Of a stretch of 64,000 bases of DNA, positions 41,338 to 51,016 are shown piece by piece. The number at the start of each line of letters is the position of its first letter. The first letter of the stretch is position 1. The translations under genes and the position numbers were made by a program. A model generated the notes under the pieces. It had not been told where the DNA came from, did not search any database, and worked only from the letters and a program-made list of their open reading frames with translations. Source of the stretch: Microbulbifer litoralis (lineage in GTDB: Bacteria > Pseudomonadota > Gammaproteobacteria > Pseudomonadales > Cellvibrionaceae); contig NZ_JALKCV010000005.1 of assembly GCF_023634065.1 (NCBI RefSeq), positions 124,001 to 188,000 of the forward strand, written 5' to 3'.

Positions 41338-42317
41338 GTATTCAACCAGTCATCCAGCGCCTTCAGGATCTGGTGCCGGTACGGCTGCGTCTCGTTGATC
41401 ATCTGGTGCCGCGCCCCGCGCACGATCACCCGCTTGCTGTTGGGGAAGCGACTGCGGATCGCGCGCATGTTGTAGCGCCAGGAAACCGTCTCGTCGCCTG
41501 TGCCCTGCACCACCAGGACCGGTTTGGGGTTTTTGGCCGTTTTGGGGAAAGTCTTCAGCCAGTCCACCATCGCCCCCAGCCAGCGCATCGACATCACCGG
41601 CGACTGCAGCGGGTCGCGGTGCGCCTGGCGGCGGGCGAACTCGGCGTCGTGGGTATTGATATTGAAACCGCGGTTGGGGGCCATCAGGAAGAAACGCCCC
41701 AGGTAGAACATCCATTTGCGGATATGCCAGCGCGCCGGGCGGATCAGCGGCGCCAGCAGGAAGACCTTGTCGAACGGCTGCCAGCAGCTGTATTGCAGGT
41801 AGGCCAGCAGCGCCGCGCCGCCGGTGCTCTGGCCGAGGGCGTGCCAGGGGCCGGGCAGTCTGTCGCGGGCAATCTGCAACAGCGCATCGAGCACCTGGCG
41901 GTACTGCAGGAAGGTATCGATGGCCACCGGCTCGCCGCTGGACAGGCCGTGGCCCGGGAAATCGAAGATGACGACGTTGAGGTGGCGCTCCAGGCCAAAG
42001 CGCACCGCCGCGCCGTAGATGCCGGTGTGGTCGAAATAGCCGTGGCAGATAAACAGGGTGCCGCGCGGCCTGTCCACCAGCCAGTACTGGGCCACCAGCT
42101 CGAAACCCGCCGCGGTGAATGTACCCACGCCGGTCCTGCTGGCCAGCGGGAACTGCAGGTCGTAGTAGTTGCGGTATTCCTGCAGCGCAGGCAGTAGCGG
42201 GCCCTCGTCGGCGGCACTGAAGTCCAGCGCCGGCAGCTGTTCGCGCAGGGCAGAATAGTCCGGTCTTTTCAGTACCGGGCTGTGTTCGACGGTGGTGATA
42301 TCTTGCAGTAGGTCCAT
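41334..42317 (-). CDS. Alpha/beta hydrolase, lysophospholipase (PldB)-like
   Basis: A 327-residue hydrolase with the core RGTLFICHGYFDHTGIYG, FDFPGHGLSSGE, nucleophile elbow GQSTGGAA (Ser about 168), and late acid/His motifs QGTGDETVSW and GARHQMINE, matching monoglyceride lipase/PldB-type lysophospholipases. A cap of about 60 residues lies around LIRPARWHIRKWMFYLGR. The gene ends in a CTAG that is the terminal base quartet of the MITE-like element, so the last codons sit at the insertion point; the C-terminal DDWLNT may have been altered by that insertion. No operon partners. Confidence 0.88.
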   Translation of the reverse strand: MDLLQDITTVEHSPVLKRPDYSALREQLPALDFSAADEGPLLPALQEYRNYYDLQFPLASRTGVGTFTAAGFELVAQYWLVDRPRGTLFICHGYFDHTGIYGAAVRFGLERHLNVVIFDFPGHGLSSGEPVAIDTFLQYRQVLDALLQIARDRLPGPWHALGQSTGGAALLAYLQYSCWQPFDKVFLLAPLIRPARWHIRKWMFYLGRFFLMAPNRGFNINTHDAEFARRQAHRDPLQSPVMSMRWLGAMVDWLKTFPKTAKNPKPVLVVQGTGDETVSWRYNMRAIRSRFPNSKRVIVRGARHQMINETQPYRHQILKALDDWLNT

Positions 42318-42405
42318 TGGCTCAATGGTACTGCATTTTTATTGACGGTGGTGGGGAGGGGGGTCCCGGGGCGGAGCTGGCGCTCCGCGGTTCCGGGATC
42401 CGGTG

Positions 42406-43470
42406 CTATTTTATCTGCGGCACCAGCTCGCCGGATTCGTAGCGCTGGGACATGGTTTCCAGGCTCACCGGGCGGATTTTGCTGGCGTTGCCGGCAGTGC
42501 CGAAGGCCTCGTAGCGGGCCACGCAGATTTCCTTCATGGCCTGCATCTGCACCTTGAGGAATTTGCGCGGGTCGAACTCGGCCGGGTTCATGGCCAGGAA
42601 GCGGCGGGTGGCACCGGTGGAGGCCAGCCGCAGGTCGGTGTCGATATTGACCTTGCGCACCCCGTGCCTGATGCCCTCGCAGATCTGTTCCACCGGCACG
42701 CCATAGGTTTCCGGAATATCGCCGCCGTAGTCGTTGATGACCTTCAGCCACTCCTGCGGCACCGAGGAGGAGCCGTGCATGACCAGGTGGGTATCGGGGA
42801 TACGCGCGTGGATTTCCTTGATGCGGTCGATGGCGAGAATATCTCCGGTGGGCGGGCGGGTGAACTTGTAGGCGCCGTGGCTGGTGCCACAGGCGATGGC
42901 CAGCGCGTCCACCTGGGTTTTCTTGACGAAATCCGCCGCCTCTTCCGGATCGGTCAGCAGCTGGTCGTGGGACAGTTTGCCCTCGGCGCCGACACCGTCT
43001 TCCTCGCCGGCCATACCGGTTTCCAGCGAGCCCAGGCAACCCAGTTCGCCCTCGACCGATACGCCGCAGGCGTGGGCCATATCCACCGCGCGCTGTGTCA
43101 CATCGACGTTGTACTCGTAGGAGGCCGGGGTCTTGCCGTCCTCCTGCAGGGAGCCATCCATCATCACCGAGCTGAAACCCAGCTGGATGGAACGCTGGCA
43201 CAAGGCGGGGCTGGTGCCGTGGTCCTGGTGCATGACAACCGGGATTTCCGGGAATTCCTCGATTGCGGCGAGGATCAGGTGGCGCAGAAACGGCGCGCCG
43301 GCGTATTTGCGCGCGCCGGCGGAGGCCTGCACGATCACCGGCGAGTCGGTCTGCCGGGCCGCCTCCATGATCGCGCGCATCTGCTCCAGGTTGTTGACGT
43401 TGAATGCCGGCACACCGTAGTTGTGTTCGGCGGCGTGATCCAGCATTTGGCGCAAGCTGATAAGTGCCAT
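42406..43470 (-). CDS. fba: Fructose-bisphosphate aldolase, class II
   Basis: A 354-residue zinc-dependent aldolase of the CbbA type. The metal-site His residues are seen in [27 protein letters not shown] and [12 protein letters not shown]; the phosphate-site loop is [12 protein letters not shown]. It cleaves fructose 1,6-bisphosphate in glycolysis and gluconeogenesis. It lies 204 bases downstream of pgk on the same strand, the normal order in gammaproteobacteria, but epd and tkt, usually upstream, are ~17 kb away in this window. GGTATAG-type leader precedes the ATG; the ribosome site is not clear. Confidence 0.96.
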   Translation of the reverse strand: MALISLRQMLDHAAEHNYGVPAFNVNNLEQMRAIMEAARQTDSPVIVQASAGARKYAGAPFLRHLILAAIEEFPEIPVVMHQDHGTSPALCQRSIQLGFSSVMMDGSLQEDGKTPASYEYNVDVTQRAVDMAHACGVSVEGELGCLGSLETGMAGEEDGVGAEGKLSHDQLLTDPEEAADFVKKTQVDALAIACGTSHGAYKFTRPPTGDILAIDRIKEIHARIPDTHLVMHGSSSVPQEWLKVINDYGGDIPETYGVPVEQICEGIRHGVRKVNIDTDLRLASTGATRRFLAMNPAEFDPRKFLKVQMQAMKEICVARYEAFGTAGNASKIRPVSLETMSQRYESGELVPQIK

Positions 43471-43674
43471 GGGCTATACCTTTGGTTTCTTAACTGTCAT
43501 CTTCTTCCGAATGGGTTCCCCGATCTTGCGCCGGGGTAACCGCTGTGGGCCGGGTAATTCCCGGCTCTCATTGGGCACTTCTGGTAACTGCAATCGGTGC
43601 CCTTATTTGTTTTCTCCACGAATTCTTGTGATTCGCTTGCGGGGCGGGCCAGGCCCACCCCGTAACCACCTCAA

Positions 43675-44838
43675 TCAGTCGTCGGCACGGCTCTCCAGCA
43701 CCGCCACCGCCGGCAGGGTCTTGCCCTCCACGTATTCAAGAAACGCGCCGCCACCAGTGGAAATATAGGAGACCTTGTCGGCGATGCCGTACTTGTCCAC
43801 CGCGGCCAGGGTGTCGCCGCCACCGGCGATCGAGAAGGCGTCGCTGTCGGCGATGGCCCTGGACAGCCGCTCGGTGCCGCCGCCGAACTGATCGAACTCG
43901 AACACCCCCACCGGGCCATTCCAGATGATGGTTCCGGCCTGCTTCAGGATTTTGTCCAGTTGCGCGGAGGACTCGGGGCCGATATCGAAAATCATATCGT
44001 CGGCCGCCACCTCATCCGCGGACTTGGTCTCCGCCGCGGCGGACTCGCTGAATTCCTTGCCGGTGACCACGTCCACCGGCAGCGGGATATCGCACTGTTC
44101 CATCAGTTTGCGGGCGGTGTCCGTCAGGTCGTGCTCGCACAGGGATTTGCCCACCGGCTTGCCGCTGGCGGCGAGGAAGGTGTTGGCGATACCGCCGCCG
44201 ACGATCAACTGGTCCACCTTGTCCGCCAGGGTCTCCAGCACGGTCAGCTTGGTGGACACCTTGGAACCGCCGACGATGGCGACCATCGGCCGCGCCGGCT
44301 CCGCCAACGCCTTCTGCAATGCGTCCAACTCCGCCGCCAGCAGCGGGCCGGCGCAGGCGACCGGGGCAAATCTGGCCACGCCGTGCGTGGAGGCCTGGGC
44401 GCGGTGTGCGGTGCCGAAGGCGTCCATGACGAAAATGTCGCACAGTTCGGCGTAGGCCCTGGCCAGCGCCTCCTCGTCTTTCTTTTCACCGGGATTGAAG
44501 CGCACGTTCTCCAGCAGCGCGACATCGCCGTCCGCCAGCTCCACGCCCCCGCGCCACTCTTTCACCAGCGGTACCTCGCGGCCCAGCAGCTGGCCCAGGT
44601 GGGCGGCTACCGGCGCCATGGAGAACTCCTCCGCGTATTCGCCCTCCGTGGGCCGCCCCAGGTGGGACATCAGCAGCACTTTGGCACCCGCCTCACTGGC
44701 GGCCTTGATGGTGGGAAGTGCCGCGCGGATACGCGCATCGGAGGTCACCGCACCGTCTTTTACCGGAACATTCAGGTCCTCGCGGATCAGGACGCGCTTG
44801 CCCGCCAGATCCAGGTCCTGCATCAATTTAACCGCCAT
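43675..44838 (-). CDS. pgk: Phosphoglycerate kinase
   Basis: A 387-residue kinase. N-terminal domain starts [20 protein letters not shown] and includes [12 protein letters not shown]; the nucleotide domain has [18 protein letters not shown] and [20 protein letters not shown], and the C-terminal GGGDTLAAV loop is present. It transfers phosphate between 1,3-bisphosphoglycerate and ADP. The internal ATG at 44838 was used because it lies at the family's start and follows an AGGA site; the frame is open 18 codons more. Followed by fba after 204 bases, in which a GGGG/CCCC-type hairpin (43641-43661) may attenuate transcription. Confidence 0.96.
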   Translation of the reverse strand: MAVKLMQDLDLAGKRVLIREDLNVPVKDGAVTSDARIRAALPTIKAASEAGAKVLLMSHLGRPTEGEYAEEFSMAPVAAHLGQLLGREVPLVKEWRGGVELADGDVALLENVRFNPGEKKDEEALARAYAELCDIFVMDAFGTAHRAQASTHGVARFAPVACAGPLLAAELDALQKALAEPARPMVAIVGGSKVSTKLTVLETLADKVDQLIVGGGIANTFLAASGKPVGKSLCEHDLTDTARKLMEQCDIPLPVDVVTGKEFSESAAAETKSADEVAADDMIFDIGPESSAQLDKILKQAGTIIWNGPVGVFEFDQFGGGTERLSRAIADSDAFSIAGGGDTLAAVDKYGIADKVSYISTGGGAFLEYVEGKTLPAVAVLESRADD

Positions 44839-45083
44839 AGCCAATCCTCTTTGCTGATAACTGCTGGGTTGAGATCCGGGAGCCGGGCCCACCGGAAACG
44901 GGCGCGGATTATATGCCGATGAGGTGGCCGTCGCCCACCGGGCGGCGGCCGCGCGGAGTATATCAAGCCGTTCTGTAGTTGGATTACCACAGGCGGGCCG
45001 CAGGACACTGATAGCGCTGTCATTTTTACACGGCGCGCGCAGCCCCTATCATTGGCCGCTCACTGAACCAAGGGAGCAACTGG

Positions 45084-45878
45084 ATGGAGAAACGCAACCG
45101 CCGCCGGCGGGAAAAAGTGCACTTTGCCGGCAGCAGCGGCGACACCCTGGCGGGTGTGCTGGAATCACCGGCGGGAGCGCCCCGCGGCCAGGTCCTGTTC
45201 GCCCACTGCTTCACCTGCGGCAAGGACGTAGTCTCCGCCTCCCGCATTGCGCGGCGGCTGGTGGAGTTGGGTTACGCGGTACTGCGTTTCGACTTTACCG
45301 GTCTCGGCGACAGCGGCGGCGACTTCAGCCACACCAACTTCTCCACCAATGTGCAGGACCTGGCCTGTGCCGCCGGCTTCCTGCGCCAGTCCGGCCGCCC
45401 CGCAGACCTGCTGGTGGGCCACAGCCTGGGCGGCGCCGCAGTACTGGCGGCAGCGGCGGATATTCCCGAGGCGAAAGCCATCGCCACCATCGCCGCACCG
45501 TCGGAACCGGACCATGTCATCCGGCAGTTCGCCTGCTCCCTGGAGACCATCGAGCAGAAGGGGCAGGCGCAGGTACAGTTGGCTGGGCGGCCATTCGTGA
45601 TCCGCAAGCAGTTCGTCGAGGACCTGGAAGAACACGAGATGGGCTATATCCAGCAGTTGGGCCGGCCGCTACTGATCTATCACTCGCCACTGGACCAGAC
45701 GGTATCCATCGACGAGGCCGCGGACATCTACAATCGTGCCATGCACCCCAAGAGCTTTATCAGCCTCGACGACGCCAATCACCTGCTGACCCGCAGGGAG
45801 GATGCCGATTACGTGGCCGACACCCTGGCCGCCTGGGCGGCGCGCTACCTGCCCAACGGCGGGAGGGAGACCGACTGA
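45084..45878 (+). CDS. Alpha/beta hydrolase (OsmC-partner type)
   Basis: A 264-residue hydrolase like the N-terminal half of bifunctional hydrolase/OsmC proteins: LFAHCFTCGKDVVSASRIARRLVELGYAVLRFDFTGLGDSGGDFSHTNF, then GHSLGGAA with Ser about 114 and SPLDQTVSID with Asp. The FTCGKD motif around the oxyanion region is the family mark. Here it stands alone without the OsmC domain. It is divergent from pgk and overlaps the start of a zinc-ribbon gene (TGATG), so the two are co-translated. Confidence 0.9.
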   Translation: MEKRNRRRREKVHFAGSSGDTLAGVLESPAGAPRGQVLFAHCFTCGKDVVSASRIARRLVELGYAVLRFDFTGLGDSGGDFSHTNFSTNVQDLACAAGFLRQSGRPADLLVGHSLGGAAVLAAAADIPEAKAIATIAAPSEPDHVIRQFACSLETIEQKGQAQVQLAGRPFVIRKQFVEDLEEHEMGYIQQLGRPLLIYHSPLDQTVSIDEAADIYNRAMHPKSFISLDDANHLLTRREDADYVADTLAAWAARYLPNGGRETD

Positions 45879-46075
45879 TGCTGGGCCAGGAGGAGATGGG
45901 CGGTTACTGCCCCTACTGCGGCGAGCCGATCACGCTGCTGGTGGACCCGTCGGCGGGCGAACAGACCTACATCGAGGACTGCGCCGTCTGCTGCCGGCCG
46001 ATACAGATCAGCATCAGCGAAGGTAACGACGGCGCCCTGCAGATATCACTGCGGCACGAAGACGAGGCCGACTGA
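45878..46075 (+). CDS. CPXCG-motif cysteine-rich protein
   Basis: A 65-residue protein of the CPXCG family: GGYCPYCGEPITLLVD and EDCAVCCRPIQISI give two CxxC-type knuckles for one zinc ion. These small proteins are conserved in gammaproteobacteria but have no assigned role. The ATG overlaps the stop of the upstream hydrolase (ATG at 45878, TGA ends at 45878). Confidence 0.92.
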   Translation: MLGQEEMGGYCPYCGEPITLLVDPSAGEQTYIEDCAVCCRPIQISISEGNDGALQISLRHEDEAD

Positions 46076-46210
46076 GGGTCCCCGCGAGCCTGCGCCATAC
46101 GATCGCGCGACAAAGCCCTTGCACCGCCCCCGTCCGGCGCTAAAATCCGCCCTCAATTCCACATAAAACGCATGGTCTTTAATCGACCGGAAATACAAGG
46201 AGCCCCCGGG

Positions 46211-46609
46211 ATGGAATCAGCCGATACCGATCGCGTGTTTCAGAGCTATGGCCGCTGCTGTAAAAACGAACTCTTTTTCGTCGACTTCTACGATCGCTTT
46301 ATGGGCAGCTCGCCGGAGATCCGCGCCATGTTCATCGATACGGACATGAAGCAACAACGCCACCTGCTGCGCAACGGCATCATGCAGCTGATCCTGCACG
46401 CCCGCGGCATGCCCGGTTCCAAACTGCGGGCCCTGGGCGAGAGCCACTCCCGCGGTGGCTACAACATCCGCCCGGACATGTACGGCACATGGCTGGACGC
46501 CTTGATGGATACGGTGCGCAAACACGACCCGGAATACAGCGACACACTGGCCAGCGCCTGGCGCCGCGCCCTGCAGCCGGGGATTGAACTGATCCGCGGC
46601 GCCTATTGA
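46211..46609 (+). CDS. Globin-like protein
   Basis: A 132-residue single-domain globin. Proximal His lies in LGESHSRGGYNI, and the A-B helix start FQSYGRCCKNELFFVDFYDRFMGSSPEIRAMF is typical of bacterial globins of the SDgb/myoglobin-like class. It likely binds haem and could serve in oxygen or nitric oxide sensing or scavenging. The start ATG at 46211 was chosen; the upstream ATG at 46172 adds 13 unrelated residues. Two Cys (RCC) lie in helix A. A clear bidirectional terminator follows. Confidence 0.85.
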   Translation: MESADTDRVFQSYGRCCKNELFFVDFYDRFMGSSPEIRAMFIDTDMKQQRHLLRNGIMQLILHARGMPGSKLRALGESHSRGGYNIRPDMYGTWLDALMDTVRKHDPEYSDTLASAWRRALQPGIELIRGAY

Positions 46610-46628
46610 ACGGCCGGCCGACAAAACG

Positions 46629-46655
46629 AAAAAGGGGCCGTCAGCCCCTGTTTTT
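46629..46655. terminator. Bidirectional rho-independent terminator
   Basis: AAAAAGGGGC, a five-base loop, then GCCCCTGTTTTT. T-run on both strands; lies between the convergent globin and membrane-protein genes. Confidence 0.9.
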
Positions 46656-46671
46656 CACTTGGCGCAACCAC

Positions 46672-47082
46672 TCAATTGGCATCGGGCAGCGACTGTTTCT
46701 GCTCCTCGCGCAGTGCCCTCAACCGCTCGCTGGTCTCCGCCGCAGTTTTCCGCTGCGGGGAGATATCGTCCACCGCGGCCGCCTCCCCGGCCCGGGCGTT
46801 TGCCGTCGCCTGCTGTTCGGCACTGTAGTCCGGAGCCAACACCACCTTGGGCGCATTGCTGTTGAAGCCGATCAATACCCAGATAAAAAACACCAGGCAC
46901 AGGAAACGGATTACCAGGCTGCGGTCCAGCAGCCAGTGCATGCCCTCGTTCCGCCCGTGGAGCAGGCGTACACGGAAGAACACATTCAGGGCCAGCAGCA
47001 CAATCGCGGCAATCACCAGCCAGGAGGCGAGCCCGCCGAGAACCGATACCAGCCAATTGGATACCTGCAAGTTGAATTCCAT
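46672..47082 (-). CDS. Hypothetical membrane protein, 136 aa
   Basis: A 136-residue protein with two hydrophobic helices (about 11-35 and 55-75, VLGGLASWLVIAAIVLLALNVFF and LVIRFLCLVFFIWVLIGF), then a polar tail of ~60 residues rich in Ala, Glu, Arg and Gln that may form a coiled coil (AAETSERLRALREEQKQ). No family recognised. It lies 36 bases after the SPFH-type gene on the same strand, so it may be its operon partner. Confidence 0.7.
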   Translation of the reverse strand: MEFNLQVSNWLVSVLGGLASWLVIAAIVLLALNVFFRVRLLHGRNEGMHWLLDRSLVIRFLCLVFFIWVLIGFNSNAPKVVLAPDYSAEQQATANARAGEAAAVDDISPQRKTAAETSERLRALREEQKQSLPDAN

Positions 47083-47091
47083 ACTCTTCTC

Positions 47092-47145
47092 CTAGTGACC
47101 CTTGTGCGCGACCCGTTTCTAGTGATCCTTGTGCGCGACCCGTTT
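47092..47145. repeat. 27-bp tandem duplication at 3' end of SPFH gene
   Basis: Two units, 47092-47118 and 47119-47145, differ at one base (CTAGTGACCCTT and CTAGTGATCCTT, then GTGCGCGACCCGTTT). The second unit encodes the last eight residues and stop of the SPFH gene; the first is a duplicate after the stop. Confidence 0.95.
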
Positions 47146-48012
47146 CATCTCGTCACTGAACACCGCCTGCTGCAGGCCGATGGTACCCAGGGCCTCGACC
47201 GGCAGGAACACCTTGTTCTGCGATTCGGCCATCTTGTCCAGCACTTCCAGCGTGCGGTAGGCGAGGTACTTGTCGGTGACGGATTTGGCCAACAGGTCGT
47301 TGACCTCCTTCTGGCCGATGGCCTTTTCGCGGGCGATGGCGCGGTTCATCTTTTCGCGCTCCAGGTCCCGCTCCATCTGGATCTTCTGGATCTCGAACTG
47401 CGCCTTCTCCTGCTCGATCAGTTCGCGGCGCTCGGCGGCGCGCTCCTTGGCCTCGGTAATCACCTTGGGGAACTGCACATCCGCCAGCCCCAGGCGCTTG
47501 ATCTCTATCGGTGTTCCCTGCAATGCGACCGTCACCTCCTGGAACAGTTCGCGGCTCAGGGATTCCCGGCTGGAGGCGATTTCGTTGATCGAATACTTGG
47601 CCACCACCCGGCGCACCACATCGCGGATCACCGGCTGGGCGTAGGTGTTGTAGACATTCTTGACCGAAATATTGTTCTTGACCGGCGGAATCCGGTCAAA
47701 AATATTGTCGATCGCTTCGTTATTGATGGCACCGGTCATGCGCACATCGAAACTCATATTCAGTTGGTCCTTGGGCATGAACAGCTTGAATTTCTCCATA
47801 TGGCCGAAATCCGCAATCGCCAGGGTCACCAGCTTGTCGCAGTAGAAAATGCACATGTCTAGCCGGAACTTGGACGGCGGCACGGTCTCCGGTTTGTAGC
47901 CATTCTTGGTCAGGATTTTGCCCACGTGCGCCGGCGGCACCTCGACCCGGTCGGCACAGGCAGTGACAGTCAGGACTGCGGAAAGAACCAGCAGCTTGTA
48001 AATCGATCGCAT
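47119..48012 (-). CDS. SPFH/Band 7 domain lipoprotein
   Basis: A 297-residue protein with a lipoprotein signal (lipobox TVTAC-A at about 19) and an SPFH/Band 7 core (VGKILTKNGYKPETVPPSKF..., FDVRMTGAINNEAIDNIFDRI), followed by a long helical coiled-coil segment (ERAAERRELIEQEKAQFEIQKIQMERDLEREKMNRA). Prohibitin/stomatin-like proteins form rings on the membrane; lipid anchoring is unusual, since most use a helix. ATG at 48012 is near the divergent promoter region. Its 3' end has been duplicated (27 bp). Divergent from the DUF350 and transglutaminase genes, which suggests one functional cluster. Confidence 0.85.
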   Translation of the reverse strand: MRSIYKLLVLSAVLTVTACADRVEVPPAHVGKILTKNGYKPETVPPSKFRLDMCIFYCDKLVTLAIADFGHMEKFKLFMPKDQLNMSFDVRMTGAINNEAIDNIFDRIPPVKNNISVKNVYNTYAQPVIRDVVRRVVAKYSINEIASSRESLSRELFQEVTVALQGTPIEIKRLGLADVQFPKVITEAKERAAERRELIEQEKAQFEIQKIQMERDLEREKMNRAIAREKAIGQKEVNDLLAKSVTDKYLAYRTLEVLDKMAESQNKVFLPVEALGTIGLQQAVFSDEMKRVAHKDH

Positions 48013-48191
48013 TGTGCAACTCCCGTTTGCAGCGTTTCTCTCAGTTCGCGCGCAGTGTACCGCAGCGCAACAACCATTGGAGCCCACCGGTACATCTGTG
48101 GTTAAATATTGCCCTTCAATACCAGCCGCACGGAAGGGAAGACGATTCTTTCCCTCCGACCGGCAATAACAATCACAACCCGAAAATTCAT

Positions 48192-48422
48192 ATGGAACTG
48201 GAATTTCTTACCGCAACTCTCTTCAATCTCGGCGTCAACCTGCTGTACACCCTGCTGGCACTGTTTATCGGCATCGCCGCACTGATGGTGATCGACCGGA
48301 AACTGCTGCGTTCGGTGGATATCGAGGGGGAACTGAAGAACGGCAATATCGCCGTGGCCATCTTCGCCTCCACCATCCTGATTTTCGTCGCACTGATTAT
48401 CTCCTTCGGCTTGAAAGGCTGA
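48192..48422 (+). CDS. DUF350 membrane protein
   Basis: A 76-residue protein with two helices (about 9-33 and 52-74) and a loop containing DRKLLRSVDIEGELKNGNIAVAIF, the DUF350 core. DUF350 proteins are of unknown function and often have a transglutaminase or glutathionylspermidine-like partner; the transglutaminase-like gene follows after one base. Divergent from the SPFH gene. Confidence 0.9.
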   Translation: MELEFLTATLFNLGVNLLYTLLALFIGIAALMVIDRKLLRSVDIEGELKNGNIAVAIFASTILIFVALIISFGLKG

Positions 48423-48423
48423 C

Positions 48424-49248
48424 ATGCGACTCTGGCTGCTCCCCATCGGTATTGCCCTGGTCCTGATGCTGCCGGAAATTCTCGTGCGCCTCGGCCAGCC
48501 GCCGGAATCTGCCGCCGAGGGGCTGGTGCAGGAACAGATAGCGGCAGTACTCGCCGGGGAAGCGTCCGGCGCAGGCCACCGGGACCGCCAGAAGGGCGTG
48601 GTGCGGGTGAGCGGCACCAGCCGGCCGCTGTCGGAAGACTATGTGCAGCGGGCAGTGGCAAAGCGCTCCATCGAACAGAGCGCCTATGTGTCCGTCTGGA
48701 ACTGGCAGGGGATTCGCCAGGTCACCGCCTCGGCCCGCGGCCTGGACAAGAAGCACCACTTCGCCAACAGCTACCTGGTGGGCTTCCGGCCGTTCAAGAC
48801 CCGGCAGCTGTGGGTGCCGCTGTACACCCTGGCGATCCGCAAGGAATACCAGTACGACCACCTGCAGTACTCCGGTCTCGCCGATATCTGGCAGACCTCC
48901 CGCCAGGCCTTCTACCAGAAGCGCGGTGACTGCGAGGACCACGCGATTCTGCTGGCGGACTGGCTGATAGAGCTGGGGATCGACGCGCGCGTGGCCATGG
49001 GCACCCACAACGGCCAGGGCCACGCCTGGGTGGTGGCGATCGTGAACGACACCGAATACCTGCTGGAGGCCACCAGCAAGCGTCGCATCTCCAGCTGGAA
49101 GGCTCTGCCACTGGCGGCACTGGCGGAGGGCTACGAGGTCGAGTTCCAGTTCAACCGCCACTACTTCTGGGCCCGCAGGGACAACAAGCCCACGCGCAGC
49201 TACCGCGGCAACCACTGGGTGAAGAAGTCCCAATTTATCCGCAGCTGA
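48424..49248 (+). CDS. Transglutaminase-like domain protein, membrane-anchored
   Basis: A 274-residue protein. One N-terminal helix (about 3-18) anchors or exports it. The papain-like transglutaminase core has the triad Cys in KRGDCEDHAILLADWLIELG (about 183), His in GQGHAWVVAI (about 212) and an acidic residue in YLLEATSK. Related proteins act on peptide or peptidoglycan-type amide bonds. Start ATG one base after the DUF350 stop, so the two genes are translationally linked. Ends with a basic tail (RRDNKPTRSYRGNHWVKKS). Confidence 0.9.
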   Translation: MRLWLLPIGIALVLMLPEILVRLGQPPESAAEGLVQEQIAAVLAGEASGAGHRDRQKGVVRVSGTSRPLSEDYVQRAVAKRSIEQSAYVSVWNWQGIRQVTASARGLDKKHHFANSYLVGFRPFKTRQLWVPLYTLAIRKEYQYDHLQYSGLADIWQTSRQAFYQKRGDCEDHAILLADWLIELGIDARVAMGTHNGQGHAWVVAIVNDTEYLLEATSKRRISSWKALPLAALAEGYEVEFQFNRHYFWARRDNKPTRSYRGNHWVKKSQFIRS

Positions 49249-49333
49249 CCACCACCGGTCGCCTGTCGGCCTGTTCCGCGCAATATCGCCTATATTTCGG
49301 CTATCGCTCCCAAAACCTCCCCGGGGACCAGCC

Positions 49334-51016
49334 ATGGCCAGCCGCGAAGAACAGTACCGCAGGCTCAAGGGCAAACAGCCGCTTGAGATACTCTACCAGC
49401 GCGAAAAACAGCAGGCCGATCGCATCTACCTGCGACAGATGATCGACCGCCAGTGGCGCGAATACAGCTGGGGCGAAGTGATGGATCGCAGCCGGCGGGT
49501 CGCCACTTTTCTCAGGCGACACTGCGACGCCGGCGACAGAATCGCCATCCACGCCAAAAACTGCGCCGACTGGTTCGTGGCGGACTTTGCCATGATGCTG
49601 GCGGGGATGATCAGTGTGCCCTTGTTCCCGAGCCAGTCCCGGGACTCGATGGCGTATGTGCTGGCTCACAGTGAATCGAAGATGATTTTCGTCGGCGGCT
49701 CCGACAACAATGACCATATCCGCGATGCGGCAAAAGACCTGCCCAAAATCGCCATTCACCGCTGCGAGATCGATTGCGACTACCAGATCGAAAAAATCAT
49801 CGAAGAAAACGAACCGCAGGCGGAGTCGCCGCTGTACGATCCGGACCAGCTGTTTACGCTGATGTACACATCGGGCACCACCGGCAAACCCAAGGGTGTC
49901 ATGCATGTCTGGTCCGCGGTCACCTTCGCCGTACCCAATATGGTCCGCGGCTTCGGTTACAACGAGAGCGACCGCTTCTTTTCCTACCTGCCGCTGTCCC
50001 ACGCCGCCGAGCGTATCCTGGTTGAATTGCACAGCGTCTACTCGGGCACCCCGGTGCATTTCCCCGAATCCCTGGATACCTTTCTCGAGGACCTGCAGCG
50101 CACCCGCCCGACAATGTTTTTCTCGGTGCCACGACTCTGGGGCAAGTTCAAGGAGGGCGTGGACAACAAGATACCGCCACCTTTACAGAGGGTCCTGCTG
50201 CACATTCCCGGCGTCAATCACTGGCTGCGCAACAAGGTGCAGAAAAACCTCGGCCTGGACAAGGCGCGCCTGCTGGTCACCGGCGCCTCTCCCATTTCAG
50301 AGGACCTGCAGCGCTGGTATCACCGCATGGGCATGATGCTCGCCGACGGCTACGGAACCACTGAGAACTTTATCTATGGCTGCATCACCCACATGGGCGA
50401 GAAGCCAGTGCCCGGTACCGTCGGACGGCCATTCTGGGATTGCGAAATCAAGATTGCCGAAAACGGCGAGATCCTTTTCAAAAGCGACGCCATCATGCGC
50501 GGTTACTACCTGGAGCCGGAGAAAACCACGGAGACACTGAAAGACGGTTACTACCACACCGGCGATCGCGGTTTTATCGACGACGACGGACTGCTGCACC
50601 TGACAGGCCGCCTGTCCTCCAGCTTCAAGACCAGCAAGGGCAAGTTCGTGCAGCCATCGGAACTGGAGAAAAAATTCGGGGAAGAGACACTGCTCGGGCA
50701 GATCTGCGTGCTCGGCCACGGCAGCGACCAGCCGCTGATGATCGCCAACCTGTCGGAGTCCGGCCGTGCACTACCGCGCAGGAAAGTCACTGAAAAGCTG
50801 CGCCACCTGCTGGATCACGTCAACGACTCCCTGCGCCCGCACGAGCGGATCAAGACCCTCTTCATCACCGATGAAGACTGGACACCGGACAACGAACTGG
50901 TGACACCGACACTGAAAATCAAGCGCAAGGCGATCGAAGACCGCTATGCACAATGGATCGAAGACTCGGAAAACAAAGGGCCCATTGTCTGGGAGAGTGG
51001 GGACGACGCCCGGTAA
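49334..51016 (+). CDS. AMP-binding acyl-CoA synthetase
   Basis: A 560-residue acyl-CoA synthetase-like adenylating enzyme. The P-loop is MYTSGTTGKPKGV (about 177), the adenine motif DGYGTTE (about 338), the ATP motif YYHTGDRG (about 413) and a C-terminal catalytic Lys in LTPTLKIKRK-like TPTLKIKRKAI. It resembles long-chain fatty-acid CoA ligases (FadD/AMP-dependent type with the LARxLxxHP-like layout of membrane forms). It would activate fatty acids. Monocistronic, with a GGGACC region before the ATG and an imperfect hairpin after. Confidence 0.93.
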   Translation: MASREEQYRRLKGKQPLEILYQREKQQADRIYLRQMIDRQWREYSWGEVMDRSRRVATFLRRHCDAGDRIAIHAKNCADWFVADFAMMLAGMISVPLFPSQSRDSMAYVLAHSESKMIFVGGSDNNDHIRDAAKDLPKIAIHRCEIDCDYQIEKIIEENEPQAESPLYDPDQLFTLMYTSGTTGKPKGVMHVWSAVTFAVPNMVRGFGYNESDRFFSYLPLSHAAERILVELHSVYSGTPVHFPESLDTFLEDLQRTRPTMFFSVPRLWGKFKEGVDNKIPPPLQRVLLHIPGVNHWLRNKVQKNLGLDKARLLVTGASPISEDLQRWYHRMGMMLADGYGTTENFIYGCITHMGEKPVPGTVGRPFWDCEIKIAENGEILFKSDAIMRGYYLEPEKTTETLKDGYYHTGDRGFIDDDGLLHLTGRLSSSFKTSKGKFVQPSELEKKFGEETLLGQICVLGHGSDQPLMIANLSESGRALPRRKVTEKLRHLLDHVNDSLRPHERIKTLFITDEDWTPDNELVTPTLKIKRKAIEDRYAQWIEDSENKGPIVWESGDDAR

